NCBI RefSeq assembly: GCF_005144585.1
Contig: NZ_SSMQ01000036.1
Location: forward strand, 1-64,000
Source: Polyangium fumosum
GTDB lineage: Bacteria > Myxococcota_A > Polyangia > Polyangiales > Polyangiaceae
Direction of reading: 5' to 3'
DNA length: 64,000 nucleotides
Shown here: positions 24,866 to 33,621 of the stretch, one piece after another
Layout of the letters: every line of letters begins with the position of its first letter
Numbering within the stretch: the first letter of the stretch is position 1
Notes under the pieces: model-generated
Seen by the model: only the letters and a program-made list of their open reading frames with translations
Databases searched by the model: none
What the model was told of the DNA's origin: nothing
Position numbers and translations under genes: made by a program

Positions 24866-25927
24866 GTGTCGCCCCGGCTGTCCCTCCACCTCGACCGTCG
24901 CGACGCCGTCCACAGGCCCGGGGAGCTCATCACCGGGCGCGTGGAGATCGTCTGTCCCGAGAGCCGCCGCGGAGGCGAGCTCGTGGCCTCGCTCGACTGG
25001 GACGTCGAGAGCCGCGGCGAGCCCTACGCCGTGCGCGGCGCGCCGATCGTCCTCGCCACGGGCCTCGCGCTCGCGGCCGGCGAGCCCACGTTCGTGCCCT
25101 TCGAGATCCCCGCGCCGTCCGGGCCGCTCACGTACCACGGGCACATCCTCACGGTGAGCTGGACCTTGCGCGTGGAGGCGAAGCTCGGCTGGGCGTCGCG
25201 CGAGCGCGTGGAAGCGCGGATCCTGCTCCTGCCGTGGACCGAGGAGGCGCGCGCGCTGACGGCGAAGAGTTATCGCACGGCGCCGGCGCGGCATGCGCTC
25301 GTGTACAACCCCGGGCCCTTGCCGGAGGCGGCGCTCGACAAGCGCGACGAGCCGAAGACCCTGGAGCATCCCATCGTCGGGGTGGCGCTCGCGGCGGCGA
25401 GCGCGGCGCTGCTCGTCCTGCGCGCGGGGGCGTTCGCGCGGATCCTCGCGCTGCTCTTGCTCGTCGGTGGGCTCTCGGCGCTCTTCGCGCATCTTCGACG
25501 TCGCACGCTGCGCGAGCGGCTCGGCCCGCCCGAGCTCTCGGTGCATCCGGAGATCGCGCGGGCGGGCGAGGTGGTCACGGTGGCGGTCTCGTTCAAGCCG
25601 GGCCGGCCGGAGGTGCTGAAGGAGCTCATCCTTTCGCTCGCGGCGCAGGAGGTCGTGGTGCGTCCGTCGAGCGAGCCGGACGAGCCGCGGCATTATCGTC
25701 ATTCGTTGCACGGCGAGCGGCGCGCCGTCGATCGGGCGCGGCTCAGGCTGCCGCCGGGCCGGGTGACCGTGGTGCAGGAGATCTTTCGGATCCCGCCGCA
25801 GGCGCCGCCCTCGTTTGGCGCGCCGAACAACGAGCTGCGGTGGGAGGTCTCGGCGACGGTACGCACGGCCGACCTCGTGTCGTGGAAGCAGACCCAGCGG
25901 ATCCTCGTCCACCCGCCTACGCCCTGA
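24866..25927 (+). CDS. Arrestin-like fold membrane protein
   Basis: A 353-residue protein from GTG 24866. The N-terminal 130 residues, LSLHLDRRDAVHRPGELITG, FVPFEIPAPSGPLTYHG and LTVSWTLRVEAKL, match the arrestin-N/Spo0M type sandwich. Two adjacent hydrophobic helices at about 170-205 (GVALAAASAALLVL and ILALLLLVGGLSALF) insert in the membrane, and a second beta sandwich follows (EVVTVAVSFKPGRPE, VTVVQEIFRIPPQAPPSFG). It may act as an adaptor for membrane trafficking or stress. It is 19 bases after the barrel gene and could be cotranscribed, although a functional link is not obvious. Confidence 0.72.
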   Translation: MSPRLSLHLDRRDAVHRPGELITGRVEIVCPESRRGGELVASLDWDVESRGEPYAVRGAPIVLATGLALAAGEPTFVPFEIPAPSGPLTYHGHILTVSWTLRVEAKLGWASRERVEARILLLPWTEEARALTAKSYRTAPARHALVYNPGPLPEAALDKRDEPKTLEHPIVGVALAAASAALLVLRAGAFARILALLLLVGGLSALFAHLRRRTLRERLGPPELSVHPEIARAGEVVTVAVSFKPGRPEVLKELILSLAAQEVVVRPSSEPDEPRHYRHSLHGERRAVDRARLRLPPGRVTVVQEIFRIPPQAPPSFGAPNNELRWEVSATVRTADLVSWKQTQRILVHPPTP

Positions 25928-26025
25928 GCGGTCGCGGCGCGGCTCGCCCGTCGCCTGGCTGCTTTCCCCGCGACAACGGGAAAGACGAGCCTTATGTTCG
26001 GCCGCCAGGAGCTGGAACCCGAACG

Positions 26026-26709
26026 ATGAGATGCCAGAACTGCCGTCAGGAGGCGCCCACCATCGTGCGAGGGGCGCGCGCGTATTGCACGGCCTGCGGC
26101 GCGCCTCGCTCGCTTCTGGAGGACACGCCCGTCAACGTCGCGGGCCAGCCGTCGAAGATCGGCGGCGGCGTGGCGAGCGTGGCTGGCTGGGTGATCCTGA
26201 TCACGGGCGTCCTCGTGTCGCTCGCGCTCGGGGGGCTGATCTCGCTCGCGAGCGCGACCGTCGCGTGGATCGTCGGCGGGTTTTTGGGCGCCATGAGCGT
26301 GCTTTTTGGCCTGCTGTTCATCCTGGGCGGCCGTTTGCTCTGGAAGACGGGCAAGGAGCGCGAGCGGGGGGCGCACGAGCAGGCGGTGTTCGCGGTGGCG
26401 CGGCGGAACTCCGGGTCGGTCACGCCCGCCGAGCTCGCGCGCGCCCTGAACGTGAGCGAGGTGGAGGCCGACGCGCTGCTCACGGAGATGGCGAAACGCC
26501 CGGACGGGTATGTCTCGCTGGAGGTCGACGATGACGGGACGCTCCGGTATTACGTGAAAGGCACGGGGAGCGCGCGTATTGGTGCGCCGCGCGTCCGTGT
26601 GGGGATGGGCGGGGCGCCGGGGTCTTCGCAAGCGGCCGAGGCGGAGGCGCTCGCCGAGGCGGAGATGGGCGAGGAAGACGCCCAGGCGCGGGCCCAGCGT
26701 CGGCGTTAA
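26026..26709 (+). CDS. Zinc-ribbon, two-TM protein with winged-helix-like domain
   Basis: A 227-residue protein. An N-terminal zinc ribbon uses Cys3, Cys6, Cys21 and Cys24. Two transmembrane helices follow at about 48-75 and 77-103, rich in Gly/Leu/Ile. Residues 115-175 look like a small winged helix: NSGSVTPAELARALNVSEVE, then LLTEMAKRPDGYVSLEVDDD and LRYYV. The C-terminus is Ala/Glu rich. Proteins with this ribbon-TM-helix layout are usually hypothetical. Its stop overlaps the end of the convergent pilY1 gene by four bases. Confidence 0.7.
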   Translation: MRCQNCRQEAPTIVRGARAYCTACGAPRSLLEDTPVNVAGQPSKIGGGVASVAGWVILITGVLVSLALGGLISLASATVAWIVGGFLGAMSVLFGLLFILGGRLLWKTGKERERGAHEQAVFAVARRNSGSVTPAELARALNVSEVEADALLTEMAKRPDGYVSLEVDDDGTLRYYVKGTGSARIGAPRVRVGMGGAPGSSQAAEAEALAEAEMGEEDAQARAQRRR

Positions 26710-29700
26710 TCGAGGACGACGCCCCACGAATCGACCGTCACGGTTCCGCGCAGGCGCGGCAGCGGTTTGGTGAACGTGCGTGTCTTCGAGCCCTCGCTCG
26801 CCTGGCCGCCGCGCCCGGTCTGGAACACGAGCTGGAAATCGCCGCCCGTGGAGGGGCCCATCGCCGTGACGGAGCCGAGCCAAGGATCGGGGAAGGTGAC
26901 GGGGGCATAACAGCTCGGCGTTTGCAGGGCGGCGACGCCGAAGACGACGGTGCCCGGGGGCTGATCCTCGAAATAGCTGGTTTGGCCGGGCGCCAGGGCG
27001 GGGTCTTTCACGTACCGGGGGCAAGGCCATCCGGGGGGCGGGGCCGGGCCGTTGGGGCTGCAAGCGGTTGTCCGGAGATAATCGACGCCCCATACGGAGC
27101 CGTGTCCATCGGAGCAGGCGGCGCCGGGGTTTCCTTCGGGTGTGAAGGTCGCGAAATAGGCGGCGCCGTCGAAGAGGGAAATGGGTCCGGTGACGCGCAC
27201 GCCGTTCTCGAAGGGAATCGTCCAGTTGTGGCGGGTCACGAGGCCGTCCTTGGAGGCGTCTTCCAGGATCGAGGTGATACGCGCCCGGACGCCCGCGCTT
27301 TTCGTGAACGTCTCCTGATCACCCGTGGAGAAAAGAATCACGGGGCGGCCGAGCGGATCGACGCTGACGATGGGCGGGGTCTCGACGGGCTGGCGCGCCG
27401 AGGCCGTGTCGCCGGGGAGGGAATACGCGTCCCAGGCGAGGCGCGCAGACCATTTCGAGGGTTCGGGGCTCGTGAGGTCGATCCGATAGAGGTTTCCATC
27501 GGCATCCCCGACGTACACGCGATCGGCGACCTGCCCCGGCTGGGCCGGGAAAGGGGTCGGGATGCCGGTGACCGGGGCATCGAAGGAAAAGGGGCGAATC
27601 CGCGACGGCGCGAGGGCGGGGCCGTCCGAGGGCAAACCACGAAAGGTCGCGAGGATCTCGCCGGTGTCGAGGCGAGCAAGCGTCAGGGATCGTGCGGGCA
27701 GGGCTGCGCCGCTCGAAGTGTTGTGGCATCGCACGGCGAGGGCGCCGGACGAGGGCTTTTGGGGTTCGTCCGGCGCGACGAGCGAGCCCTGCACGAGGCG
27801 CGGGCAGGCGCCGGCGCCGGGTGGCCCGGAGGCGCCGCCCGAGAGCAAGGCGACCGCGACTTCCTCGAGATCACCTTTGCCGTCGTCGATCGCGATCGTG
27901 GCGATGGCCGGGCGTGGCGTCTCGGATCCGAAAAGGGGCGCGCCGGCGTCGTCCGTCGAGAGCTGCCAGAGGAAACGCGGGGTTTCCGGGTCGGTCACGT
28001 CGAGCGCATAATAAAAGCCGCCGCCCATGCCGCCGCCGGCGAGGAGCACGGTGCGCCATTTCGTGCTCGCTGAGCCGGCTTGGGCATCGGCGCGGGTGCG
28101 GGAGAGGACGACGTCACGAAGGACGGGGCTGCCGTCGAGGAGGAAGGCCTGCTGCCGGTAGGTCGGGAGGAGGCCGGGGAGGACGTGCGGCGGGAAAAAC
28201 GACCATACTTCGTTGTTCGCGAGCGTATCGACGCGCAAGGGATCGGCGGGGTCGTTCGCGGCGACCTTGAAGGCGTGGAGCTGGCCGTCGGTGGTGGCGA
28301 CGAAAAGCACGGGCGGTCGTTTTTGCGAGGCGGGATCGGAGGCAAACGCGGCATACGCTTCGTCGCGGAGGAAAACGCGCGGCGGCGTCATGACGGCGGG
28401 GACGGCGTGGTAGATGCTGCCGAGCTCGTGGCCGCTGCGCGCATGCGGGACGAGGGGATCGCCGATTTCCCAGCGCATCACGGCCTCGGCGCAGGCGTTT
28501 GCCGTGGGGGAAGGGAGCGCGAGGGCTTTGCAGGTCTCCGGGAGGGAGCCCGGGTCGATGCCGAGCGCAGCGGGCGCGAGGGCGAGGGTTTCGGCGAAAT
28601 GCGCCCCTTCGAGCAGGCCCGTGGAGACGCCGCCGGTGGAGGCAAATCCGTCGCTCTTCTGGAGGTGGGGCCGGATGCTGCCGCGGGACGGAATGGTTTG
28701 TCCAGCAGGGTCGGCGAGGACCGTGAAGAAGCGCCGGGCCGGAACCCCCGTGGCGAGGTTGGCCTCGAAGTCGTCGCCTTTTTGCGGGTCGACGGGGGCG
28801 AGGACGGGCACTTCGAGGCCGCCTTGGTTCTCGCACACGTATCGTTTTCGTTCGAGGTTGCCGCTCCAGGGCTCGCCGGGCGGGGCGTCGAAGGAGGTGA
28901 CGAACTGGTATCCCGCGGCGGACGCGTCTCCCTGGGCCGACGCAGCGCCGGCGGAGGCGAAGACGGGGATCGTGCGGCTCGTGGATTTCGACGAGACGAA
29001 CGCGAGGACGGCGTCGAGGGCCTTGCGGAGGGAAGGTAGGTCCGAGGCGAAATAGGCGCGCTCGGTGCCGCCCTCGTGCGCGATCCGCGCGAGGGTGCAG
29101 CAGGCGGCGAGGCTCCCGTCCGCGCCCGCGCAAGGGCCGCTCGGATCGAGCAGGTCCGCAGGCGCGAGGGACGCGCAATCGACGCCGCCGACCCCGGAGA
29201 GGCCAAAGCCCACGGCAAACGTGGGAAGGGGGCTCGTTCCCGTGGCGAGGTCGTGGGCGATTTCCCAGGGCCTGGGGTAAGGGCATTTTCCGTCGCCCGC
29301 GGCGCAGGCGTCACGCAGATCGAGGTTGGGCTCGCCGTCGGAGAGGACGAGGACGAATTGCGGTCGGCAGCCTCCTTTTTGATAGGGGTCCTCGGCCGGG
29401 CCGAGCGGGGCGCCGGTCGTGGGGTGTTTCGTGGTGTCGTGCAACAAGAAATCACGCGCGTCGGCCAGCATGCCGGCGAGCGGCGTCGCGCCGAAGGGGC
29501 GGAGGGCGAGGAGCGTGCGCTGGATGCGCGCGTTCTGCGCCCGGACCTCGGCGATCGGCGCGTCGTACCCGCCAAACCCGACGAGCCCACCTTCCCAGGG
29601 CGGCGCGGCGGGGTTTTTCGCGCCGACCTCGAACGGCTGCTCCGCGCACCCGGCGGGATGGCCGTGGGCCGGCGCGGCGCCGTCGTTCCATCCGAGAAAA

Positions 29701-30305
29701 TAGCTGTGGTCGCCCGCCGCGCCCGTGCCGGGGTGCGGGAGCGAATCGAAGGTCATGAGCCCAAAGCGCACGCGGTCGCGGTAGGTATCGAGCAGGCCGT
29801 CCGCGTCTTGCCGGAATCCGGGCGCGTCGCAGGGCATTGGGAGATGGTTCCAGGCGTGCGTGCGGATGGCGTCGTCGGAGACCTCGTACCAGGGCGAGGG
29901 CAAGACGCCGGGGCCGTGGGTGCATCCGTTCGAGAGAATGCGATGGAACGGGAGGTGGTAGGCGGCATCCGCGGGCGGGGCGCCGCCGATCGAATACTCG
30001 TCGAGGAACGCGGAGGTGCCGCGGTCCTGTGCGAAGCATGAAAAGTTTTGGATCGTGCCCGTCAGGACGGAGACGAGCGTGGCCCAGCGATTCATGGGCG
30101 TCGTCGCGCCGGGGAGGCACGCGGCGCCCGCCTCCTCGGGCCTCCTGCCATCGACCATGTTCTCCATCGATCCGGAGGTGTCGAGGAGCAGGAGGACATT
30201 GGGCAGGGGCGGATTCACGTCGACCTGCGCGCGAGCGAGATCGGCGGCGAGAAAAGAAGCGAGCGCGAGACCCGTCGAGCCCCAAAAAGAAGAAAGCGAG
30301 CGCAT
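26706..30305 (-). CDS. pilY1: PilY1-type pilus-associated adhesin with VWA domain
   Basis: A 1199-residue secreted protein starting at ATG 30305, with GGAGGG just upstream. The signal peptide ends LARAQ. The VWA domain opens with LLLLDTSGSM (D42-S46) and includes LSDGEPNLDL. The C-terminal half is the PilY1 beta-propeller: VLFVATTDGQLHAFKV, WRTVLLAGGGMGGGFYYALD, VTDPETPRFLW and RVYVGDADGNLYRIDL, the last an acidic calcium-loop type motif. Such proteins sit at the type IV pilus tip and control adhesion, retraction and surface sensing. The pilMNOPQ genes lie 17 kb away; minor pilins, often next to pilY1, are absent here. Confidence 0.9.
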   Translation of the reverse strand: MRSLSSFWGSTGLALASFLAADLARAQVDVNPPLPNVLLLLDTSGSMENMVDGRRPEEAGAACLPGATTPMNRWATLVSVLTGTIQNFSCFAQDRGTSAFLDEYSIGGAPPADAAYHLPFHRILSNGCTHGPGVLPSPWYEVSDDAIRTHAWNHLPMPCDAPGFRQDADGLLDTYRDRVRFGLMTFDSLPHPGTGAAGDHSYFLGWNDGAAPAHGHPAGCAEQPFEVGAKNPAAPPWEGGLVGFGGYDAPIAEVRAQNARIQRTLLALRPFGATPLAGMLADARDFLLHDTTKHPTTGAPLGPAEDPYQKGGCRPQFVLVLSDGEPNLDLRDACAAGDGKCPYPRPWEIAHDLATGTSPLPTFAVGFGLSGVGGVDCASLAPADLLDPSGPCAGADGSLAACCTLARIAHEGGTERAYFASDLPSLRKALDAVLAFVSSKSTSRTIPVFASAGAASAQGDASAAGYQFVTSFDAPPGEPWSGNLERKRYVCENQGGLEVPVLAPVDPQKGDDFEANLATGVPARRFFTVLADPAGQTIPSRGSIRPHLQKSDGFASTGGVSTGLLEGAHFAETLALAPAALGIDPGSLPETCKALALPSPTANACAEAVMRWEIGDPLVPHARSGHELGSIYHAVPAVMTPPRVFLRDEAYAAFASDPASQKRPPVLFVATTDGQLHAFKVAANDPADPLRVDTLANNEVWSFFPPHVLPGLLPTYRQQAFLLDGSPVLRDVVLSRTRADAQAGSASTKWRTVLLAGGGMGGGFYYALDVTDPETPRFLWQLSTDDAGAPLFGSETPRPAIATIAIDDGKGDLEEVAVALLSGGASGPPGAGACPRLVQGSLVAPDEPQKPSSGALAVRCHNTSSGAALPARSLTLARLDTGEILATFRGLPSDGPALAPSRIRPFSFDAPVTGIPTPFPAQPGQVADRVYVGDADGNLYRIDLTSPEPSKWSARLAWDAYSLPGDTASARQPVETPPIVSVDPLGRPVILFSTGDQETFTKSAGVRARITSILEDASKDGLVTRHNWTIPFENGVRVTGPISLFDGAAYFATFTPEGNPGAACSDGHGSVWGVDYLRTTACSPNGPAPPPGWPCPRYVKDPALAPGQTSYFEDQPPGTVVFGVAALQTPSCYAPVTFPDPWLGSVTAMGPSTGGDFQLVFQTGRGGQASEGSKTRTFTKPLPRLRGTVTVDSWGVVLD

Positions 30306-30560
30306 GGGCCCTCCTTCGAGAGGCGATTGCAATGGGCATGCCGCTCCGTTCGGAGCTTCGCGACGCGTCATTCTCGCAGGCGGGGCCGGAGGAGGTGAAT
30401 ACGAATTGCGGAGCCCCGCAAAAACGTGCGTGGGCTGGCTGCCGGCATCATTTTGACGCCGGGCGGCAGCGCGCAGGGATTTTCGCGCTCGGGAGGGGCT
30501 TGGCGCGCCGGGAGGGCTCTGGTATTCGTGGATCGCCTGGGATTGAGGAAGGGGGCAGTG

Positions 30561-31889
30561 ATGGTGCGGTCGGGGAGGTGTTGGGGGAGGCGCGGCGCGC
30601 TGGTGGTCGCCGCGCTGCTGGCGACAGGGTGCGGGGAGGAGGCGCCGCCTTATGATGCGCTTCCGCTGCGAGATGCGCTCCGCGCGGCGCCCGAGGTGAT
30701 GGCGTCGCTGCCGAAGGAGACACGTCGTGAGGTGGCGCAACGGCTGGAAGAAGCCGGGATCACTTCCGTCGAGGAGCGGCTCGTCCTGCCGCCGCGCGAC
30801 ATCCCGACGATCGACGCGCTCGCGAGCGCCGCGGACGAGGAGCGCGAGGAGCAAGGAAAGGACGCGCTCGTGCTCGGCGCGATCGAGCGGGAAGGCGCGG
30901 AGCTGCTGCTCGAAGCGCGTGAAGCCAAGGAGGCGACCGATACGAACGAGGGGCCGCCGAAGATGCGGGGGCGCCCAGGGAACACGACGGCGGCGCTCGA
31001 AGCCGCGGCGCTCGAGGGGCGCGCGGGGCGCTGGGTGCGTGATCTCGCGAAACGGTCGGACGCCAAGGAGATCGTGCGGACGACGGGCCTGCCGATGGGC
31101 GCCTGGGCCTTCGACGATACGCTGTACGTGAATGCGTCGTGGCTCGTCGCGCTCGCGGCGCTGGAGGAGGAGGGCGCGCCGATCGTGCCCGGCCCCGCGG
31201 TCGTGCCGATGCCGGGGATGCCCGGCTCGAAGCCTTTGTCGGTCGATTTCAATCCGTACAAGCTGCCCGACAGCGTGGAGGCGTGCTCGCTGCAGGTGCA
31301 GACGACGTGCGGCTGCGCGGCGAGCGGGACGTGTGATCACGACGTGACGGATCCGACGTTCTCCGACGCGAATGCAGAGTGCACGTGGGTGAACCAGGCC
31401 GCGGCGAACGCGGCGGCGCTCTGCGTGCTCGCGCTGATGAACATCGACGGGGTGCGGGCGTGCGTGGAGTCGGGTGGATCGATCTGCGCGGCGCTGCCGG
31501 TGACGACGCGGGACGACGCGCTCGCGTTCCTGGCGAGCGAGAGCTGCATGGGCTTGCTCCAGCAATGCCTCGCGGACGGGAGCCTGTCGGGGGATTCGTC
31601 GGGCAGCGGGAGCGGGTCGTCGAGCTGCGGGGGTTGCTCGGGCAGCTCGTGCGGCGGATGCAACGACGATTGTTCGAAGTGCAACGACAATTGCTCGAAG
31701 TGCAATGACAATTGCGCGGACTGCAACCAGAACTGCAAGGACTGTAACAGCAACTGCAAGGGCAGCCAGTGCGCCGTCGCGCGGCGGCCTGGGCGTTCTC
31801 CCCTGCCCTCGCCGGTCGGAACGGCGTTCTGGTTGTCGCTCCCGGTCGCGTACCTTTATCTCCTGTCGCAACGCAGGAGGCGGCCATGA
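30561..31889 (+). CDS. Lipoprotein with CNxxCxx heptads and a C-terminal membrane anchor
   Basis: A 442-residue protein. ATG 30561 follows GAGGAAGGGGG. The N-terminal lipobox is LLATGC (Cys24). Residues 60-200 are helical and charged, and 235-350 hold scattered cysteines (CGCAASGTCDHD). Then come SCGGCSGSSCGGC and five perfect heptads CNDDCSK, CNDNCSK, CNDNCAD, CNQNCKD, CNSNCKG (367-401), ending SQC. A transmembrane helix (about 418-436, VGTAFWLSLPVAYLYLL) and the basic tail QRRRRP finish it. The tripartite end resembles CTERM sorting signals. Its stop overlaps the start of the Lgt-like gene, so the two are made together. Confidence 0.8.
   Translation: MVRSGRCWGRRGALVVAALLATGCGEEAPPYDALPLRDALRAAPEVMASLPKETRREVAQRLEEAGITSVEERLVLPPRDIPTIDALASAADEEREEQGKDALVLGAIEREGAELLLEAREAKEATDTNEGPPKMRGRPGNTTAALEAAALEGRAGRWVRDLAKRSDAKEIVRTTGLPMGAWAFDDTLYVNASWLVALAALEEEGAPIVPGPAVVPMPGMPGSKPLSVDFNPYKLPDSVEACSLQVQTTCGCAASGTCDHDVTDPTFSDANAECTWVNQAAANAAALCVLALMNIDGVRACVESGGSICAALPVTTRDDALAFLASESCMGLLQQCLADGSLSGDSSGSGSGSSSCGGCSGSSCGGCNDDCSKCNDNCSKCNDNCADCNQNCKDCNSNCKGSQCAVARRPGRSPLPSPVGTAFWLSLPVAYLYLLSQRRRRP
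31659..31763 (+). repeat. Five in-frame 21-bp repeats encoding CNxxCxx heptads
   Basis: Five consecutive 21-base units, each beginning tgcaac, tgcaat or tgtaac, encode C-N-x-N/D-C-x-x. Third-position changes between units show that the repeat is kept at the protein level and is not a recent slippage product. Confidence 0.85.
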
Positions 31890-33613
31890 GGAGCCTCGTC
31901 GTGGCATGGCTCGAGCGCCACGGGTTGCCCGGGTGGCTCGCGCCTGATTACATGGTGATGGTGGGGCTCGCGGCGCTGCTCGGCGCGATCGCGACGCAAA
32001 GGTTGTCGCGGCGCGACGGAGCCGACGCAGGGCTCGAAGGGCGGGCGCTCCTCGCGGCGTATGCCGGGGCGCTCGCGGGGGGATACGTCTTCGAATGGCT
32101 GCGGGCGCTGCCGGAGGCGCTCCTTTCGCGGTCGCTCGACCCGCTGCTGCACGCGGGGCGCGCGGCATACGGTGGGCTCTTGATGGGGGCACTCGCGGCA
32201 GCCTGGGTGCTGCGCCGCGGGGGCGCAACGGCGCTGCCGTTTCTGGATCGGGCGGTTCCGCTGTGCGGGATCTCGTACGGATTCGTGCGAACGGGCTGTT
32301 TCCTCGCGGGGTGTGATTACGGCAAACCCACGGCGGGTTTCTTCGGGGTGCGGTTCCCGGCCGGGAGCCCGGCGGCGCTCGATCACGCTTCGCTCGGCTG
32401 GGTCCCGCAAGGGGCGCCGAGCCTGCCCGTGCACCCGACGCAGCTTTACGAGGCGGTGGTGGGGCTCGTGGCAGGCGTGGTGGCGTCGCTCTGGCTCCTC
32501 GGTCCGCGGCGCGACGGGCGGGCGTTCGGCACGTGGATCGCGCTGTATGCCACGGGGCGGTTTTGCGTGGAAATGGTTCGCGGCGACGCGTCGCGCGGGA
32601 CGTACGGGCCCTTGAGCTCGGCGCAGCTCGTGTCGATCGTGCTGCTCGTCGGCGTGGGCGCGGCCGTGGTGCTCGCGCGGAAGGGTCCGCGGCTGTCGCT
32701 GGCCTCGGCGATGCTGGCCGCGGCGGCGCTCGTCGTGCCGGAGGAGGCTGCGGCGCAACCGGCGAAACCGACGGGAACAACCACGCAGGCGCCGGCCGGG
32801 CAACCGCCCAAGCAGCCAGCGGGACAAACCCCTCCCGCGGCCGGGCCCAAAGCCGGCGCGGCGACGCCTTCGAGTGTCCCGCCGCCGCCGCCCGTGCAGC
32901 AGGCGCAGCCTTATCCTCCGCCGCCGCAGGGCGGCACGGCGTATCCGTATCCGCCGCCTGCGCAGGGCGCGGCGCCGTACCCCTATCCCTACCCATATCC
33001 GCCGCCGCCGCAGGGGGCCGCGCCGTATCCGTACCCGTATCCCTACCCCTACCCGCCGCCGCCGCCGGGCGGGACGCCGACGGGCGTGAGATCCGTGCCG
33101 GCGGAGGAGCTCCCGCCGGAGGAGAAGCCCGCGGATCCGCAGAAGGAGTACAACAAGCTCCGCTTTGGCATCGGCCTCGCGGGCGGCGGGTATTTCGCGC
33201 CGGGCAGGTTCGCGGTGAAGGACGGCGCGCTCGTCGACCTGGAAGCCACGTACCGCATCGCCACGGGGTCGCGGCAGCGCTTCGAGATCGGCCTCGAAGG
33301 GCGCTTCGTGGGGACGAACGACGCGGCGCAATGGGGGATCGGCGTACCGCTCCGGTTCGTCACGGGCCTCGGCAGGTACGCGGAGATCGACTTCACGACG
33401 ATGCCGTTCTACTCGCGCGTGGTCTTCGACTCGGCCTACTTCGAGCCCGCCAACGGGTTCGGCGCGCGGTTCCAGCTCGGCTTCGGCTTCCCGCTCACCT
33501 CGCATTTCGCCATCGGATTCACCCCCCTCGGCTTCGGGATCATGGGGTCCGGCAGCGTCCATACGCTGTTCACGTACGAGCCGCGGTTCTGGGTGAAGGT
33601 CGCGCCGTTCTGA
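31886..33613 (+). CDS. Lgt-like (prolipoprotein diacylglyceryl transferase family) domain fused to an outer-membrane barrel
   Basis: A 575-residue protein starting at the ATG overlapping the previous stop, with CAGGAGG before it. Residues 1-265 are a multi-helix Lgt-like domain: GFVRTGCFLAGCDYGKPT (132-149) replaces the Lgt GRxGNF signature but keeps its arginine, HPTQLYE (183-189) matches HPSQLYE, and GRFCVE (224-229) keeps the later Arg and Glu. The histidine of the HGG motif is replaced by tyrosine (Y95). Residues 265-291 then read like a signal peptide ending EEAAAQ, followed by a Pro/Tyr-rich linker (292 to about 420) and a beta-barrel ending in phenylalanine. A lipid-transfer role is inferred. 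Confidence 0.75.
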   Translation: MRSLVVAWLERHGLPGWLAPDYMVMVGLAALLGAIATQRLSRRDGADAGLEGRALLAAYAGALAGGYVFEWLRALPEALLSRSLDPLLHAGRAAYGGLLMGALAAAWVLRRGGATALPFLDRAVPLCGISYGFVRTGCFLAGCDYGKPTAGFFGVRFPAGSPAALDHASLGWVPQGAPSLPVHPTQLYEAVVGLVAGVVASLWLLGPRRDGRAFGTWIALYATGRFCVEMVRGDASRGTYGPLSSAQLVSIVLLVGVGAAVVLARKGPRLSLASAMLAAAALVVPEEAAAQPAKPTGTTTQAPAGQPPKQPAGQTPPAAGPKAGAATPSSVPPPPPVQQAQPYPPPPQGGTAYPYPPPAQGAAPYPYPYPYPPPPQGAAPYPYPYPYPYPPPPPGGTPTGVRSVPAEELPPEEKPADPQKEYNKLRFGIGLAGGGYFAPGRFAVKDGALVDLEATYRIATGSRQRFEIGLEGRFVGTNDAAQWGIGVPLRFVTGLGRYAEIDFTTMPFYSRVVFDSAYFEPANGFGARFQLGFGFPLTSHFAIGFTPLGFGIMGSGSVHTLFTYEPRFWVKVAPF

Positions 33614-33621
33614 GGAAAACG

